Positions 44,974-55,837 of a DNA stretch of 64,000 nucleotides are shown in pieces. Made by a program: the position numbers and the translations under genes. A model generated the notes under the pieces. That model was given only the letters and a program-made list of their open reading frames with translations, ran no database searches and was not told where the DNA came from. This DNA is from Albugo candida (lineage: Eukaryota; Oomycota; Peronosporomycetes; Albuginales), in assembly GCA_040437565.1 (NCBI GenBank), contig JBDOQK010000077.1, positions 1 through 64,000 of the forward strand, in the 5' to 3' direction. The first letter of the stretch is position 1. The number at the start of each line of letters is the position of its first letter.

Positions 44974-45835
44974 ATGACATCTCAATCATTCATGCGCGTC
45001 GATAATGTATCTGTGTATCAGCTCTTGGCGTTCGTTTTGCTACTAGTACTATTAAGCTCCTGGCTATTATCGAATATATCAAACATCCAATTTATCTCAA
45101 GACGCTTTTTTCCCGGGAAACAAAACACTGTCTTACTGGTGGGACCCGCAAATGCTGGCAAAACAGCTCTTCTTCATTTCTTACGGCATGGAGTGGAAGT
45201 TGCCACAGTAACATCCATGAAAGAAAACGACTGCAGCATTTCACTACACTCCACCCTGAAAACGACACCCGACACAAAACAGCTCCATATAATCGATTTC
45301 CCCGGTCACGAACGTCTACGCAAGTACGTATGCATCGGGATTCCTACCACCTCTAACATTTTATAGTCGTGTTTTCGAGTTCACTCCTATTACCTCCAAA
45401 ATCGTATTCCTCGTGGACGCAGCGGATCGCAAAAGTTGGCGTAGCGCAGCCGAGTAAGTAGCATTTCTCACTCAAGGTCAATTGCTTATGGTATGCTGTA
45501 GATATCTGCACGACTTATTCTCCAATCCAAAGCTCAACGACTTGGCACCTCCGATACTTATCGCATGCAATAAAATGGATCAAAGCTCGTCTGCATCTTC
45601 TCAATGCATTCAAAAAACTCTAGAGCATGAGCTGACACAACTGAAATCAACTCGTGTGTCTATGGAAACCCATGATCAAAGCCATTTCGATCAAGAAACA
45701 ACCAGTGTGCCTGTGGGGAGAGAAGGCTCAGCATTTACTTTCGAGACGGATTCTCCATGTGAATGTACATTCACAGACTGCTCCGTAAAAAGTCGAGATA
45801 TTCAGGATATTATCGTCTTTATATGCACGAAATGA
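44974..45835 (+). CDS. SRPRB: Signal recognition particle receptor subunit beta
   Basis: An ER-membrane GTPase that anchors SRP receptor alpha. Exons 44974-45323, 45367-45453 and 45502-45835 join over introns of 43 and 48 nt to give 256 aa. Seen: an N-terminal membrane segment (about 14-33); G1 GPANAGKT at 57-64; G3 DFPGHE at 108-113; G4 NKMD after the second splice; the C-terminal DCSVKS typical of the last GTPase motif. The family-typical ITSKIVFLVDAADR is restored by splicing. The start chosen is the Met directly before the membrane anchor; longer in-frame Mets upstream lie in probable promoter sequence. Its stop is 52 bp from the convergent CAF1 stop. Confidence 0.92.
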
Positions 45836-45887
45836 GAAAGAAAAACAGACTTTTGCTTTGCTTTGTATGGTATTTGTGTTATGTGTA

Positions 45888-46712
45888 TCAGCCCGGACCG
45901 AGACTGTTGCTATTGCCAAGACCATACAATTGACCCGAGTATTTGAAAGCGGTCTCGACATTCCCATCGAAAAATACCTGAACCATTTTGAAAAAAGTGG
46001 TCGCCGTCAAGAGTGCATCCGACCCAGCCTGATGCATCGTTCCTATTCTTTCCACATGCAAATCCTCCGCCAATCGACTCAGTCCCCCAACTTTATCAAA
46101 ATCCATCGCAACATGTTTGAGATCGTATGTGAATGGAAAGTATGTGTGCAAAAGATCAAAGAACGCCTCTTCTTCGGACGGAAGCGTATTGCATGTGAGC
46201 ACTTTGAGAAGGTATCCAAAGTCCGAAGAGCCATGGAACGACACCCATTTGACATTATCTGTGAGCACGAGGCCGGACGGTACAAGCAGCTCTCCAAATC
46301 GCGCAACTTCTATCCCCATTTCTTCGTGCTTGGCGAAATCGATGCCGGCTTGCTTGAGGATCTCAATCGAATCTTGCGCGTACATATCCTCACTGAGGCT
46401 AAACTTGAAGTTGAATTGCCAGACTGGGCAGTCATTTATATAGGTTCCATCCTCGTTGAAGAATGCGACGCCCAATTGTATAATTCGTAGTAAATCGACG
46501 TTGCACCGTAATGTCTGATACTGATAATTCGAAGAGGTTGTGAAGGAACCGATGGGACGAGCGACGACACCGGGATACTCAGTGTCCAATGCGACGTAAC
46601 AGTTACGCTCGACAATATGACGGATGATCTTCATAGATTCGTCGAGATTGGAAGCCCATACATCGCGGATTTCGATATCGGGCGGCAATTGATGCGAGGA
46701 CACTGCGACCAT
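45888..46712 (-). CDS. CAF1: CCR4-NOT deadenylase subunit CAF1/POP2 (CNOT7/8)
   Basis: A 3'-5' poly(A) exonuclease of the DEDD class that shortens mRNA tails in the CCR4-NOT complex. A single exon of 274 aa from the Met chosen here (family proteins start just before the ...VWASNLDE motif); the frame stays open to 46769. Catalytic residues are visible: D43 and E45 in ALDTEYPG, D164 in FHGSSDFGYL, H227 and D232 in HQAGSDALLT. GVVARPIG and CNVDLLRIIQLG are near-invariant family motifs. It is divergent from the zinc-knuckle gene across 121 bp. Confidence 0.95.
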   Translation of the reverse strand: MVAVSSHQLPPDIEIRDVWASNLDESMKIIRHIVERNCYVALDTEYPGVVARPIGSFTTSSNYQYQTLRCNVDLLRIIQLGVAFFNEDGTYINDCPVWQFNFKFSLSEDMYAQDSIEILKQAGIDFAKHEEMGIEVARFGELLVPSGLVLTDNVKWVSFHGSSDFGYLLKVLTCNTLPSEEEAFFDLLHTYFPFTYDLKHVAMDFDKVGGLSRLAEDLHVERIGTMHQAGSDALLTATTFFKMVQVFFDGNVETAFKYSGQLYGLGNSNSLGPG

Positions 46713-46833
46713 GGCATGCAACTCAATGATTTGACCGATAATAATGAATTGTAGGATGAATTGAGTCACATGTCGTAATTAAGGTTGCTCGAATGTAATT
46801 AACACGTACCATTCCGCTTCCAGCAACATTATT
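46713..46833. promoter_or_regulatory. 121-bp divergent promoter, CAF1 / zinc-knuckle gene
   Basis: Both start codons face away from this segment. On the plus strand CCATTCCGCTTCC (46809-46821) is a near match to the oomycete initiator core (CATTYYNC) about 25 bp before the ATG at 46834. The call rests mainly on geometry. Confidence 0.45.
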
Positions 46834-47556
46834 ATGCTACGCGCCATCTTAACGCCATTCCGTCGACCTCCCACGCGCACTTGCGCCGTTTCTATCGGCA
46901 ATCGAGTTGCACGACACTTTTCCGCAGCACACGATAACGATTCATCCAATCCATTCGGTTACAATCCGTTTGAGCGGCTCTTACAGAATGTACAGCAAGA
47001 AACCAACGTGGTGGCTCCCAAAGGAAACAAGCAGGATACACAAACTCAACTAGCAAAATTTCAAGTTCAAGACGAGAACGCGCGGCCAATATCACAGGAC
47101 CATCACTCCAGCGAACCATTCCCATCACAAAACTCTTTGCGTCGGAATCGGAAGCGGAGACAGAAATACAAACAGCTTTTAATCAGTCACATCGTCTCCA
47201 GCGATCGCTTGGACTATGAGAAAGGCATACGCGCACAAAACGGCAATGTGAAACGAATGTACATGCAGCACATCCGCCGTAAAGCAGACCGTGATCGCGT
47301 ATGTCGCAATTGCGGGGAACTCGGCCATGTCGCCAGAAACTGTCTTCTCCCTGTGATTTGTCGCGTGTGCGGGGACATTGGCCACTCACAACACGAATGC
47401 CAGTTAACCGCAAAGAAACAGAACCGCGCGCTTATCGACAAACCACTTCAATCTCTTCTACTCGAGAATGATGGTCCAGCGCGTTTCGATCAGGAAATTG
47501 AAGAGTATCTCGCGATACCCAAACGCATTCCGCAGAAGAAACCCGAATCCGCGTAA
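46834..47556 (+). CDS. Zinc-knuckle (two CCHC) protein, probably mitochondrial
   Basis: A single exon of 240 aa. The first about 32 residues are rich in Arg, Ser and Ala without acids (MLRAILTPFRRPP...), a likely mitochondrial presequence. A basic helical region (about 100-155) precedes two CCHC knuckles: C157-C160-H165-C170 and C176-C179-H184-C189. Such knuckles bind single-stranded nucleic acid. No protease, reverse transcriptase or capsid motif is nearby, so this looks like a host RNA-binding protein rather than a retroelement gag remnant. A role in mitochondrial RNA handling is inference. It converges on OPLAH with 58 bp between stops. Confidence 0.82.
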   Translation: MLRAILTPFRRPPTRTCAVSIGNRVARHFSAAHDNDSSNPFGYNPFERLLQNVQQETNVVAPKGNKQDTQTQLAKFQVQDENARPISQDHHSSEPFPSQNSLRRNRKRRQKYKQLLISHIVSSDRLDYEKGIRAQNGNVKRMYMQHIRRKADRDRVCRNCGELGHVARNCLLPVICRVCGDIGHSQHECQLTAKKQNRALIDKPLQSLLLENDGPARFDQEIEEYLAIPKRIPQKKPESA

Positions 47557-47614
47557 CATGGCGCAAGCATAAGACACGTGAACTCGTTAAAAAATTTGAC
47601 GAGTGTGATTGCTC

Positions 47615-50600
47615 TTATTCTGCCGCACCAAACCCGCCGCCGCCTGGCGTTTGGATGGAAACGCGATCACCCGCGTCGACCTGAGTTGTGTTTTTCCCAC
47701 CCAAATTCACGGTACAGCCGTTTTTACGTTGAAGCAAATTCAATCCGCGTTTTCCTCTTTTCCCACCGAGCATTCCGTACGGCTCAAACACTCTCCGTTC
47801 CGAAAGGATGCTCACTGTCAAACGCTCGAGGAACAAGAGCGTGCGAACAACACCCTGACCACCATGGAATCGTCCATCTCCGCCCGAGGACTCACGCAAA
47901 TGGAACGCTTCCAACATCACCGGAAATCGCTTCTCGAGAATCTCAACGTCTGTGATTCGCGTATTCGTCATATGCGTCTGAATACCACTTTGTCCGTGCC
48001 AACTTGGACCAGCGCCCGCGCCTCCAGCGATTGTCTCATAATATCCGCCCAGGGAATCGCTGCCAAAGGTGAGATTATTCATACATCCTTGAGACGCCGC
48101 ACATGCGCCAAATGCGCGCAAAATCACATCCGTGATGCGTTGACTTGTGAGCACATTACCACCTACGACAGCCGCATCGTCGCTGGGGTTGAGAATGCTG
48201 TGGTACTTTGGGAAAATCACGTGGATTGGATTCAAACATCCTTGATTCAATGGTAGATCTTCGCCGGGAATCAAGCATCGAAGGCAGTAGATGATCGCAG
48301 AAAACGTGACGGCCGGTGGCGTATTGACATTCCCAAAGACTTGGACGCCTGTGCCAGTAAAGTCGAAAATGGCCGAGCGATTTACTCGATCGATTGTGAT
48401 CTCCAAGACGATCTCTGTCCCGTCATCCATCAAATCGCGTGCACGAACGGAATCCTTGGCTGCCAATCCACGCTCTAGAGAAAATCTCACCAGCATATCA
48501 CCGACTGCAGTCTCCGCCGCTTGCTGAATGAATTTCATGTACGCTGATACGACTTGAAGCGTAAACTCCTCGCACAATTTGTGCAAGAGTGTGACGCCTC
48601 GATTGTTGGCAGCCACTTGAGCCTTGAGATCCGACAGATTATCACGCAAGTTACGTGTTCCAATGGCATTCGGAACGTTCTTTTGCAGCAGCAAGTCGGC
48701 AATCTCTTCTTCACGGAATCGATTATTCCTTCCATCCACGAGCTTGAATGCGATAATAGCTGCTCCTTCTTCAGCCAACGTCTTGGACAGAGGCGGCATG
48801 GATCCAGGTGCAATTCCACCGATATCCGCGTGATGCCCGCGACTCGCAACGAAGAAATTAATCTGATTCTCTCCAAAAACTGGAGTGATGACTGTGATGT
48901 CAGGAAGATGACTTCCACCGGCTAATTGAGGATGATTCGAGACCAAGACATCGCCGGGGACCAAATCATCTTTCCAAAACTCCAATTGATATCGCACAGC
49001 TTGTTGCATTGCGCCCAAATGGACTGGAAGATGTGGAGCATTGGCAACGAGTCCGCCTGTCGCATCAAACAGTGCACATGAGAAATCCAAACGCTCTTTG
49101 ATGTTCACTGAGACTGATGTTTGTGAAAGTGTTCGACCCATTTGCTCGGCAATGCTCATGAATCGATGCGAAAACACAGATAATTGAATGGGATCCATTT
49201 CAATGTGAGCAGCTTTGGAGTGTGACTGGGAATCGCTTTCGAGGAGCAGATCGCCGTTTTGCTGAATGATAAATGTCCATTCTTTCTCGACCACTACCGT
49301 TGCAGTTCCCTGCATGATGATTGCTGGTCCTCGAGCCTGTGCACCGCGACACGACATCAGATCTTCATGGAGGTATACGTCGACGTCTTTCCAAATGCGT
49401 TCGTCTTCAAAGTACAATGGCGTCGTCGAATGCGGCGAAAGAACTGCCTCCGCGTGTTTGGAATCATCGATTCGAATTTCCGGTGAGATGATTGCACGAA
49501 CACGAACATCGTCCACGCGAATGCTTTGGGATTGCATCAAGAATCCGAATTCGTTCTGGTAGCGTTCCACGAAAGCTCGCTCAAAGTCGAATCTAAGTAA
49601 TCGTTCAGTCCACGGATCTTGTGCATCAAGCTCAGGACCGCGGATCATGAGCGCGGTGTCTGTGCCTTCGAAACGCATATTGAGGTAGAAATGGTATGTC
49701 GTCGCATTGAGCTGTATGGAAATGCCTTTTGCCAAATCCACGAGCGCTTGGACTAATTTCGGTTTGGAGGTTGCATCATACGTGAGCGAGTACGGCCGTT
49801 GTTTATCGAGGACGGAATCCGCGACACTCAAACCGTACGCTGACAACACACCGCTGTAGCGATGAACGTACACTTGTGAAATTCCCAAAGTGCGCGCAAT
49901 GGAACACGCATGCTGAGGTCCGGCTCCGCCAAAGCACGCCAGCACATGTCCAGTGATATCGTGTCCACGCATTTGAGTGAGATTACGTATGGGTCGACAC
50001 ATGGCTTCATTAGCGACACGGAGAAAACCACACGCAACTTCCTCGAGTGTGTATTGCGCGTTTGTATGTGGATCCGCATTGATTTCCTCACAAAGTACTT
50101 TGAATGCTGCACGAGCGCCGTCGATGTCGAGCGGTTGATTTTCTTCAGGACCGAAAATATGTGGAAAGAATTGAGGAAGAATGCGACCTGTCACGAGATT
50201 TGCATCGGTGACACTCAGAAATCCCTTCTTACGATAACATACGGGTCCGGGATGCGCTCGGACAGACTCTGGACCAACAAGGAACATGCCGCTTTTGTAA
50301 AAGAGACGAGAGCCTCCACCGGCCGCGATCGTTTGGATATCGAGTTGAGGTGCACGAATGGGAACATTCGCAGTCACACTCTCAAGAACGTGCTCAAAGG
50401 TTTGATCAAATCGTGAGACATCGGTTGATGTGCCGCCCATATCAAAGCCAATCACAGGACAACGTAATCCATTTCGTGTCACTTGCGTGGTACGAGCGTA
50501 TCCCACAACACCAGCAGCAGGACCCGATAGCACAGCTCGATGTCCCTGGAATTCCTTTGTGGTCGCTAGACCTCCATCCGACTGCATGAAGCTCATATCG

Positions 50601-51515
50601 ACTTTGTTAAAGCCGTCATCAAACCCGGAACAGAAGGACTTGAGGTATTGCTGGATCACTGGCGTCAAATACGCATCTGCGCATGTCGTCAATCCTCGTG
50701 GAACGGCTTTGACCATTGGCATCACGTGAGAGGAACAGGAGACTTGCTGGAAGCCAATGTCTCGTGCGATTTTGGCGATTGTTTCTTCATGTTGCGGGAA
50801 TGTGTACGAATGAAGCAGTACGATGGCAATACTTTTCGGATTTTCGCGATCGTATAGCGGTTCCAGCGCATGTCTGACCTTTTCCGTATCAACTGGATGA
50901 ACAATACGTACATAATCTCCACTGATGCCTTCGATATCGCCGGCTTCCCTTCGATCGGAAGCGATCAATTGCACTCGTTCATCGACTTGGATTACATTTT
51001 CATACAACATCTACATTCAAGCAACATTGGAAAGTGAAATGGCGAGACATAAATTGTGTGAGAAACCTCTGGCCTTTGGATCTTCAAGTCGAAGATTTTG
51101 GGACGTGATTGATCGCCAATGTACAAAAGATCCTGGAAGCTGCGATTGATCACGAGAATTGTTGATGCGCCGTTGCGTTCCAATAACGCATTTGTAGCGA
51201 CTGTTGTGCCCATACGGATGGATTGAATGTGTTTTGTATCAATACGCTGATGACGAGGGTATGGAGTTTGCGTCATCTCTTCCAGAATACGACGAATTCC
51301 TTCGCTTTGGAAAGGAACAGAGAGAAATTGTTTGATTGTGTTTTGAAGCGCACGTACCGCGGTGCGTCCGGATAATTGGAGGGATCTTCTGACAAGAGCT
51401 TTACAACTTTACACTGTACTTGTTTTATCTTCCCTTGATCGTCATACTCGTCTTTTTCGGCGTAAATGTCCGTAAATGTTCCGCCACGATCGATTGCGAA
51501 TCGAAAGCACCGCAT
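47615..51515 (-). CDS. OPLAH: 5-oxoprolinase (ATP-hydrolysing)
   Basis: Opens 5-oxo-L-proline to glutamate with ATP in the gamma-glutamyl (glutathione) cycle. Exons 51515-51358, 51304-51067 and 51010-47615 join over 53- and 56-nt introns to give 1263 aa, near the human (1288) and yeast (1286) sizes. The HyuA half shows [36 protein letters not shown] and AAGGGSRL. The HyuB half (from about residue 735) shows [13 protein letters not shown] and [12 protein letters not shown]. The C terminus ends in a Gly-rich TPGGGGFG motif normal for the family. The start is the first ATG before FRFAIDRGG; an upstream non-ATG extension is open. It is third in a minus-strand run XRCC2-like, SDR, OPLAH. Confidence 0.94.
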
Positions 51516-51671
51516 GGAGAGGTTTGGATTGGTCAATATGTTTGATATAATAGCAAATCAAATTGATGAAAGCAGATTCGATTCAATATATTCCATCAAC
51601 TTAACAACCAATGAAAACAATCTAGGTATACACTTTTACCGAATATGTCTCCGTCAAGTATACACATACAC

Positions 51672-52727
51672 TCATGTGGGCACCGCTTTTGCGCATGGCT
51701 TCTGTGTTTTCTCCAAGGAAAAGGATGCAAATTCCTTCATAAAAAATTCGTTCATTGCGGTACACAAAAACGAGGGGAGAAAGCGTTTCTGCACAAACAT
51801 AAGTGCTCGGGTCAACACACGATCATGTGCGACGCCTGCACCCGAAAACATCGCGTCCACTGCGATTTTCGCGGCGTCTACGGGCGATGACTGAAGGAAC
51901 GGTACTCGAAAGCATAATGAACGCTCGCAATGACTCTCTTTTGCGAAATTCGTGTTCATTGGGCCTGGACAGAAGCACGTGGCGACAACTCCGCTTCCTG
52001 CGAGCTCATAGCGTAGCGCTTGTGTAAAACTGTGTATAAACGCTTTAGAACTCGCATATGCCGCCATATGAGGCGCTGGAGAGACCGCCACTACCGACGA
52101 AATGTTCAGTATACGACCAGATTGTCGAGGAAGCATTTGCGCCAACACAAAATGCGTTAATTGGACCACAGCAGATACATTAAGTGAGATACTTTGCGCG
52201 ACTTGAGACGACGTTGATTGGTGAAAAGTACCAACTTGAGCGGCTCCGGCGTTGTTGATTAGAATATCGACCAATAGACGCTTTCCGCGCACAAAATGTA
52301 CCAATTGATCGATTCCTTCCTGTGTTCCAAGATCGCAATCGCATACTTTGACGACAACCTTATGCAATCGCTCGATATCGGTACGCATTGATTCCAAAGA
52401 AACGCGATTTCGTGCGGCTACAATGAGAGAAAAGCCTTTCTGAGCGAGCAGATACGCTATTTCCCGACCCAAGCCAGAGGAAGCGCCTGTGAGCAGCACA
52501 AATTGACCCGATTGTGGGCGGATTGGTCGTACAAGTGGTTGTTTTCTCCAAGAGATGAATGCAGTCGCGACACCGATACCAAAGAATGTCAAAGCTACCC
52601 ATTGTACGATACACAAGATTGTAGCCGTCATGAAATTGGCCATGAATAAAGCTATTACTCCACTCCAGAAAGCACAAGATTGCACCATATATGGTACGAG
52701 ATCTCGCTTGGAATGTGTGCTGGTCAT
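51672..52727 (-). CDS. Membrane-anchored short-chain dehydrogenase/reductase
   Basis: A single exon of 351 aa. One or two hydrophobic N-terminal segments (about 16-58) anchor the protein, probably in the ER. The classical SDR fold follows: cofactor motif TGASSGLG at 80-87, NNAG at 158-161, catalytic Ser near 210, YASSK with Tyr224 and Lys228, and PGPMNT after it. Layout and motifs are closest to 17-beta-hydroxysteroid / 3-ketoacyl-CoA reductase-like SDRs, which would fit lipid or steroid metabolism, but substrate cannot be assigned. All four catalytic elements are intact. Confidence 0.9.
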   Translation of the reverse strand: MTSTHSKRDLVPYMVQSCAFWSGVIALFMANFMTATILCIVQWVALTFFGIGVATAFISWRKQPLVRPIRPQSGQFVLLTGASSGLGREIAYLLAQKGFSLIVAARNRVSLESMRTDIERLHKVVVKVCDCDLGTQEGIDQLVHFVRGKRLLVDILINNAGAAQVGTFHQSTSSQVAQSISLNVSAVVQLTHFVLAQMLPRQSGRILNISSVVAVSPAPHMAAYASSKAFIHSFTQALRYELAGSGVVATCFCPGPMNTNFAKESHCERSLCFRVPFLQSSPVDAAKIAVDAMFSGAGVAHDRVLTRALMFVQKRFLPSFLCTAMNEFFMKEFASFSLEKTQKPCAKAVPT

Positions 52728-52878
52728 GATCGATTTGATAGTGTCGTGTCGCTGGAAGGCCGCTTGGGTGTCGCAGATACTGAGACATGTGTGTTTCGAA
52801 GATTGACGATCATATTTTTATCCGAAATTTGAAAGTGGTAGCTGCCTCTGGAGGACGCGTTTAGCTTGGAGTTTGTTA

Positions 52879-53898
52879 TTATTGTCTTACGGATACGTAC
52901 GATCGCCTTTGAGCCATACTTTTCGAAGTGTACCAGACGCCTTCGCTGCTCAAATCTCTTCGGAAGTGAATACGCCGATGGATTTGGGACGTCCAGGCCG
53001 GCGCGAACGTTTCGATAGGATCCCAACTACTTTTCGGAAAGTAGTTGGCATAGCACGCATTGGAATCAAAGAATCTGAAGGCAAAAGTCGCGCTTTGGCT
53101 ACCTTCTGCTGATGCAATGACGGTTGGAGTATGACATTGGATAAAGTCTTTCAAAAGTAAGTGGAGCTGTTCTGTCAGTGCGACTCCATTGCCAAATTGC
53201 TGGGTAAGATGCTGCGATAATGCACATCAACTCCAGGCTTTTAAACCTCTATGAATACATTACCTTGTCAATATCATCAAATGAGTTGATTCTATGCAAA
53301 ATTAATAACACAGCTACAGCGGTATAACATATCAGAGGTAGCCCATTCAAAAGCAAAATGTTGTGGTTACGCGCGTTGGGCTTCTCCATAAGATCGAAAT
53401 AGAGGCTATTTACCGTCGCAATCCATTCAAAGGTACTGTGACATCGATAAACGATAACTTGACCCATCAACGCTTGTACAATTTTCTAATACTGATCAGT
53501 TTTAACCGGTTACGCACCGAAATACAACATACCAATCGATCACCACCAAAGGAAACCATTTGCATGAGAATCTCTTGCAGCGTCTCCGCCCGACATTCGT
53601 ACTCGTGATCGAATATGTATACTTGTTTATGAGAATTGATACTTTTCAGATTTTGCTTGCCATTCTCCAAAAGGAACGCAGCAACGATGTGATACAGTAA
53701 CGTCGTCGTCGGAAAAAGATGCTCCGCAAACAATTGTGTCACCTGACGCGGTTTGTAGCCAATCTCTGTCTCATCACCGTTTCGCGACACTCTACTAACA
53801 TATATCATTTCATCCAAAAATGGAATGTTTGTCCGGAAACCACAATCAATGGACCGCAACAGCACATCCAAAGCTGTCTCATCACGCTGAAGCTGCAT
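52879..53898 (-). CDS. XRCC2: XRCC2-like RAD51 paralogue
   Basis: A recombination-repair protein of the RecA/RAD51 superfamily. Exons 53898-53533, 53485-53264 and 53211 onward join over introns of 47 and 52 nt in phase 0. Alignable XRCC2 landmarks: ETALDVLLRSI near the start; LLYHIVAAFLL and VYIFDHEYECRAETL around the Walker A-proximal helix and following strand; VIVYRCHST ... SLYFDL ... ILLLNGL at the Walker B strand; and PAWTSQIHRRIHF near the C terminus. I see no proper Walker A (GxxxxGKT) before LLYHI; either a small intron is missed or it is lost. The C-terminal exon end is uncertain: another frame (SYHFQISDKNMI, about 52800-52860) may be the true tail. Confidence 0.55.
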
Positions 53899-54264
53899 CA
53901 AGTAAACAGAATCGGTGATTGGTTATTAATATGCCATCTACATGATTTCTTTTGGTCATATCCACCAATCACAGCCAATTAATGCTCTCGTCTCCGGACA
54001 AAATGCGTCGGGAATACTGCGACAGATAGTAGTACTTTTCACATGCTGTAGCGTGTCAAAAGTCGCTCTATGCATGTCAAATCGAGGATGCTATCACCTT
54101 TCCCCATCCGACTAGATTTTAACCCCAAATTTGACTTCTTTCCTTCACACAGAGTATTCTATTCTTTCTACTGTGGGACTCGCTTGATTCTAATGTGCTC
54201 CAATCTTATCCGAAGACAATTTGCTCCAATCTCTTTCACTCTCATTCCTCAATTTCTCCATTCA
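53899..54264. promoter_or_regulatory. Divergent intergenic region with oomycete initiator
   Basis: Between the XRCC2-like start (minus) and the secreted-protein start (plus). CTCATTCCTCAATTT at 54241-54255 matches 15 of the 16 positions of the oomycete consensus GCTCATTYYNCAWTTT (all but the first G) and sits 10 bp before the ATG at 54265. This decides that start: the frame is open upstream to 54070, but those Met codons would lie upstream of the transcription start. Confidence 0.65.
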
Positions 54265-55768
54265 ATGGCACTTTTCGCCTTAACGCTTTTGCTTTTCAGC
54301 AAATTTGCCGCCTCGCGATACTTAAAAGCAGAGTCCATAACTGATGCACGCGATACTTTTCCCATCCGATCGGACGCGATCCCGTCGTATAACACAACAA
54401 CGTCTTACGTTGATACTAAGAATGAGGACGCCAAGCCTTCCGACGACATAAATGTCAACAACGCGCCTCCGAGCGTTAACCCGCACACTATTGAAATGAA
54501 TTCGACTACGTCCAATATGACGACTGTACCTTTTCCTGATGGCGATACACCTCCAACAGAACCCGTTTCGAAACCTTCTGCACCACCTCTTCCAGTCCAA
54601 CCAAATCCAGTGGTCACCAAACCGATAATTAAAGTGTACCCAGCCGATAGTCCATTCGGTGTATGTCCTGTGATTGCATCGTTCCAACACGAAAAAGATG
54701 ATGTTCCACTGGCGGAGAAAAAAGCACAAATCAAAGACGAGCTTATGACGAGTTTTATTCTAGCGCATCCATCGCTCACGCTTTGGGAGTACTTCAAACT
54801 TGAGAACAAAAAAGATATAGACAATTTTGGCCTCTTACCAGTTCACGAACAACGAAAGGTTTGTCCTCTTACTTGTGCGATTACGATCGTTTTACAATCT
54901 CATTCGATTTGTGTAGCGAATGATTGTCGGTCTCTTGGATTTCGCTACAAATACCGTCATAGATATCGCCAAATTCGCTGTTGCTGCTTTCATTTGGATC
55001 GTCAAAACGTTTCGACATCCGGTCGTTGGGTACCTCGAAATTCGAGATTTCTTTATGGAATTTAAAGAAAACTGCGTGCTGTTGGCGAAAATGTTCAAAA
55101 AGGATCCAAAAACGACCGGAAAGAATCTCGCAGGCGGATTTCTGTTGAATATAAAGCACCATCCCGAGGAATTCACAGCTGAATCCGTGCTTTTAATAAC
55201 TGGAGGAGTGGCAGTGATTCATGGACTCATCGATACGGTGAAAGTGGTCTTTGCAGGCGTCAGTAGTACGGTGACCGCCACAATCATGAGCGTACTGATG
55301 TTTATACATGCCATCGATGATCCCATTCTTATTGTGATGCCCATTTTGAAGCGGGCGGTCGGCACGGCACAAGCGGTCCAAGGTGATACGAATGATCGCA
55401 ATTCGGCCATCAATTATGAGCCACTTCCGCCATTGCCCACATGCAAAATTCCACCGCTTTATAGAGTCTCTTTCTCCACACGAGATTTGTGCATTGCCCG
55501 AGTTGAACGTGTTCGTCTTGCACTCTTTGGCACGAGTAAACGACTCGCTCAAATGACGGAACTTGAACGTGTGGATGCGTACAAGCGAATGCATGATGTC
55601 ATTTGCTGCTATCTTCCAACAAACGCTTTCGAAGTGAGTGTTCCCAAGATGGAGAATGGAATGCCGACTGGTGAAATGGTCAATGAGGCCGTCATGATGC
55701 AGAATTGTGATCAATTGCAAGCAAAGTATCCACCAAACGCCCCAGTATCGCTAACCAGTGATAGATAG
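54265..55768 (+). CDS. Secreted protein of unknown function, 481 aa
   Basis: Exons 54265-54858 and 54917-55768 join in phase 0 over a 58-nt intron. The N terminus is a clear signal peptide (MALFALTLLLFSKFAAS, cleavage near residue 17-20). Next comes a Pro/Thr/Ser-rich, N-glycosylation-site-containing stretch (about 45-120), then a domain with FGVCPVIASFQ. The second exon begins with helical hydrophobic segments (about 200-225 and 275-320) and ends in a charged domain with paired Cys. I recognise no family. No RxLR motif is seen after the signal peptide, nor any other effector motif I could place confidently. It may be secreted or a lumenal/plasma-membrane protein. Confidence 0.82.
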
Positions 55769-55837
55769 CGAATTTTCGATGAGATCATAGAAATGTGATA
55801 CGTAAAGCCTCAACAACAAATATATTGTTTTGTATAA

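Larger units (their letters stand above)
40726..45315. repeat. Gap-flanking exact direct duplication, 2210 bp
   Basis: Positions 40726-42935 and 43106-45315 are identical. Between them lie a 74-nt fold-back (42932-43005) and exactly 100 N (43006-43105). The segment holds the whole IVD gene and exon 1 of SRPRB. Copy one is joined to the tRNA-Val side and copy two to the rest of SRPRB, as expected if two contigs overlapped. Confidence 0.92.

Noticed and set aside
40726-45315. Two isovaleryl-CoA dehydrogenase genes in tandem
   Set aside because: Exact identity over 2210 bp, a gap and a fold-back between them; introns and silent sites show no difference, so one locus is likely.
46834-47556. Retroelement gag remnant because of CCHC knuckles
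   Set aside because: There is no protease, polymerase or integrase nearby and no terminal repeats; it has a mitochondrial-type presequence and sits in a host-gene divergent pair.
54070-54264. Longer N terminus for the secreted protein
   Set aside because: It would bury the signal peptide and place the start codon upstream of a strong initiator element; the ATG at 54265 is preferred.
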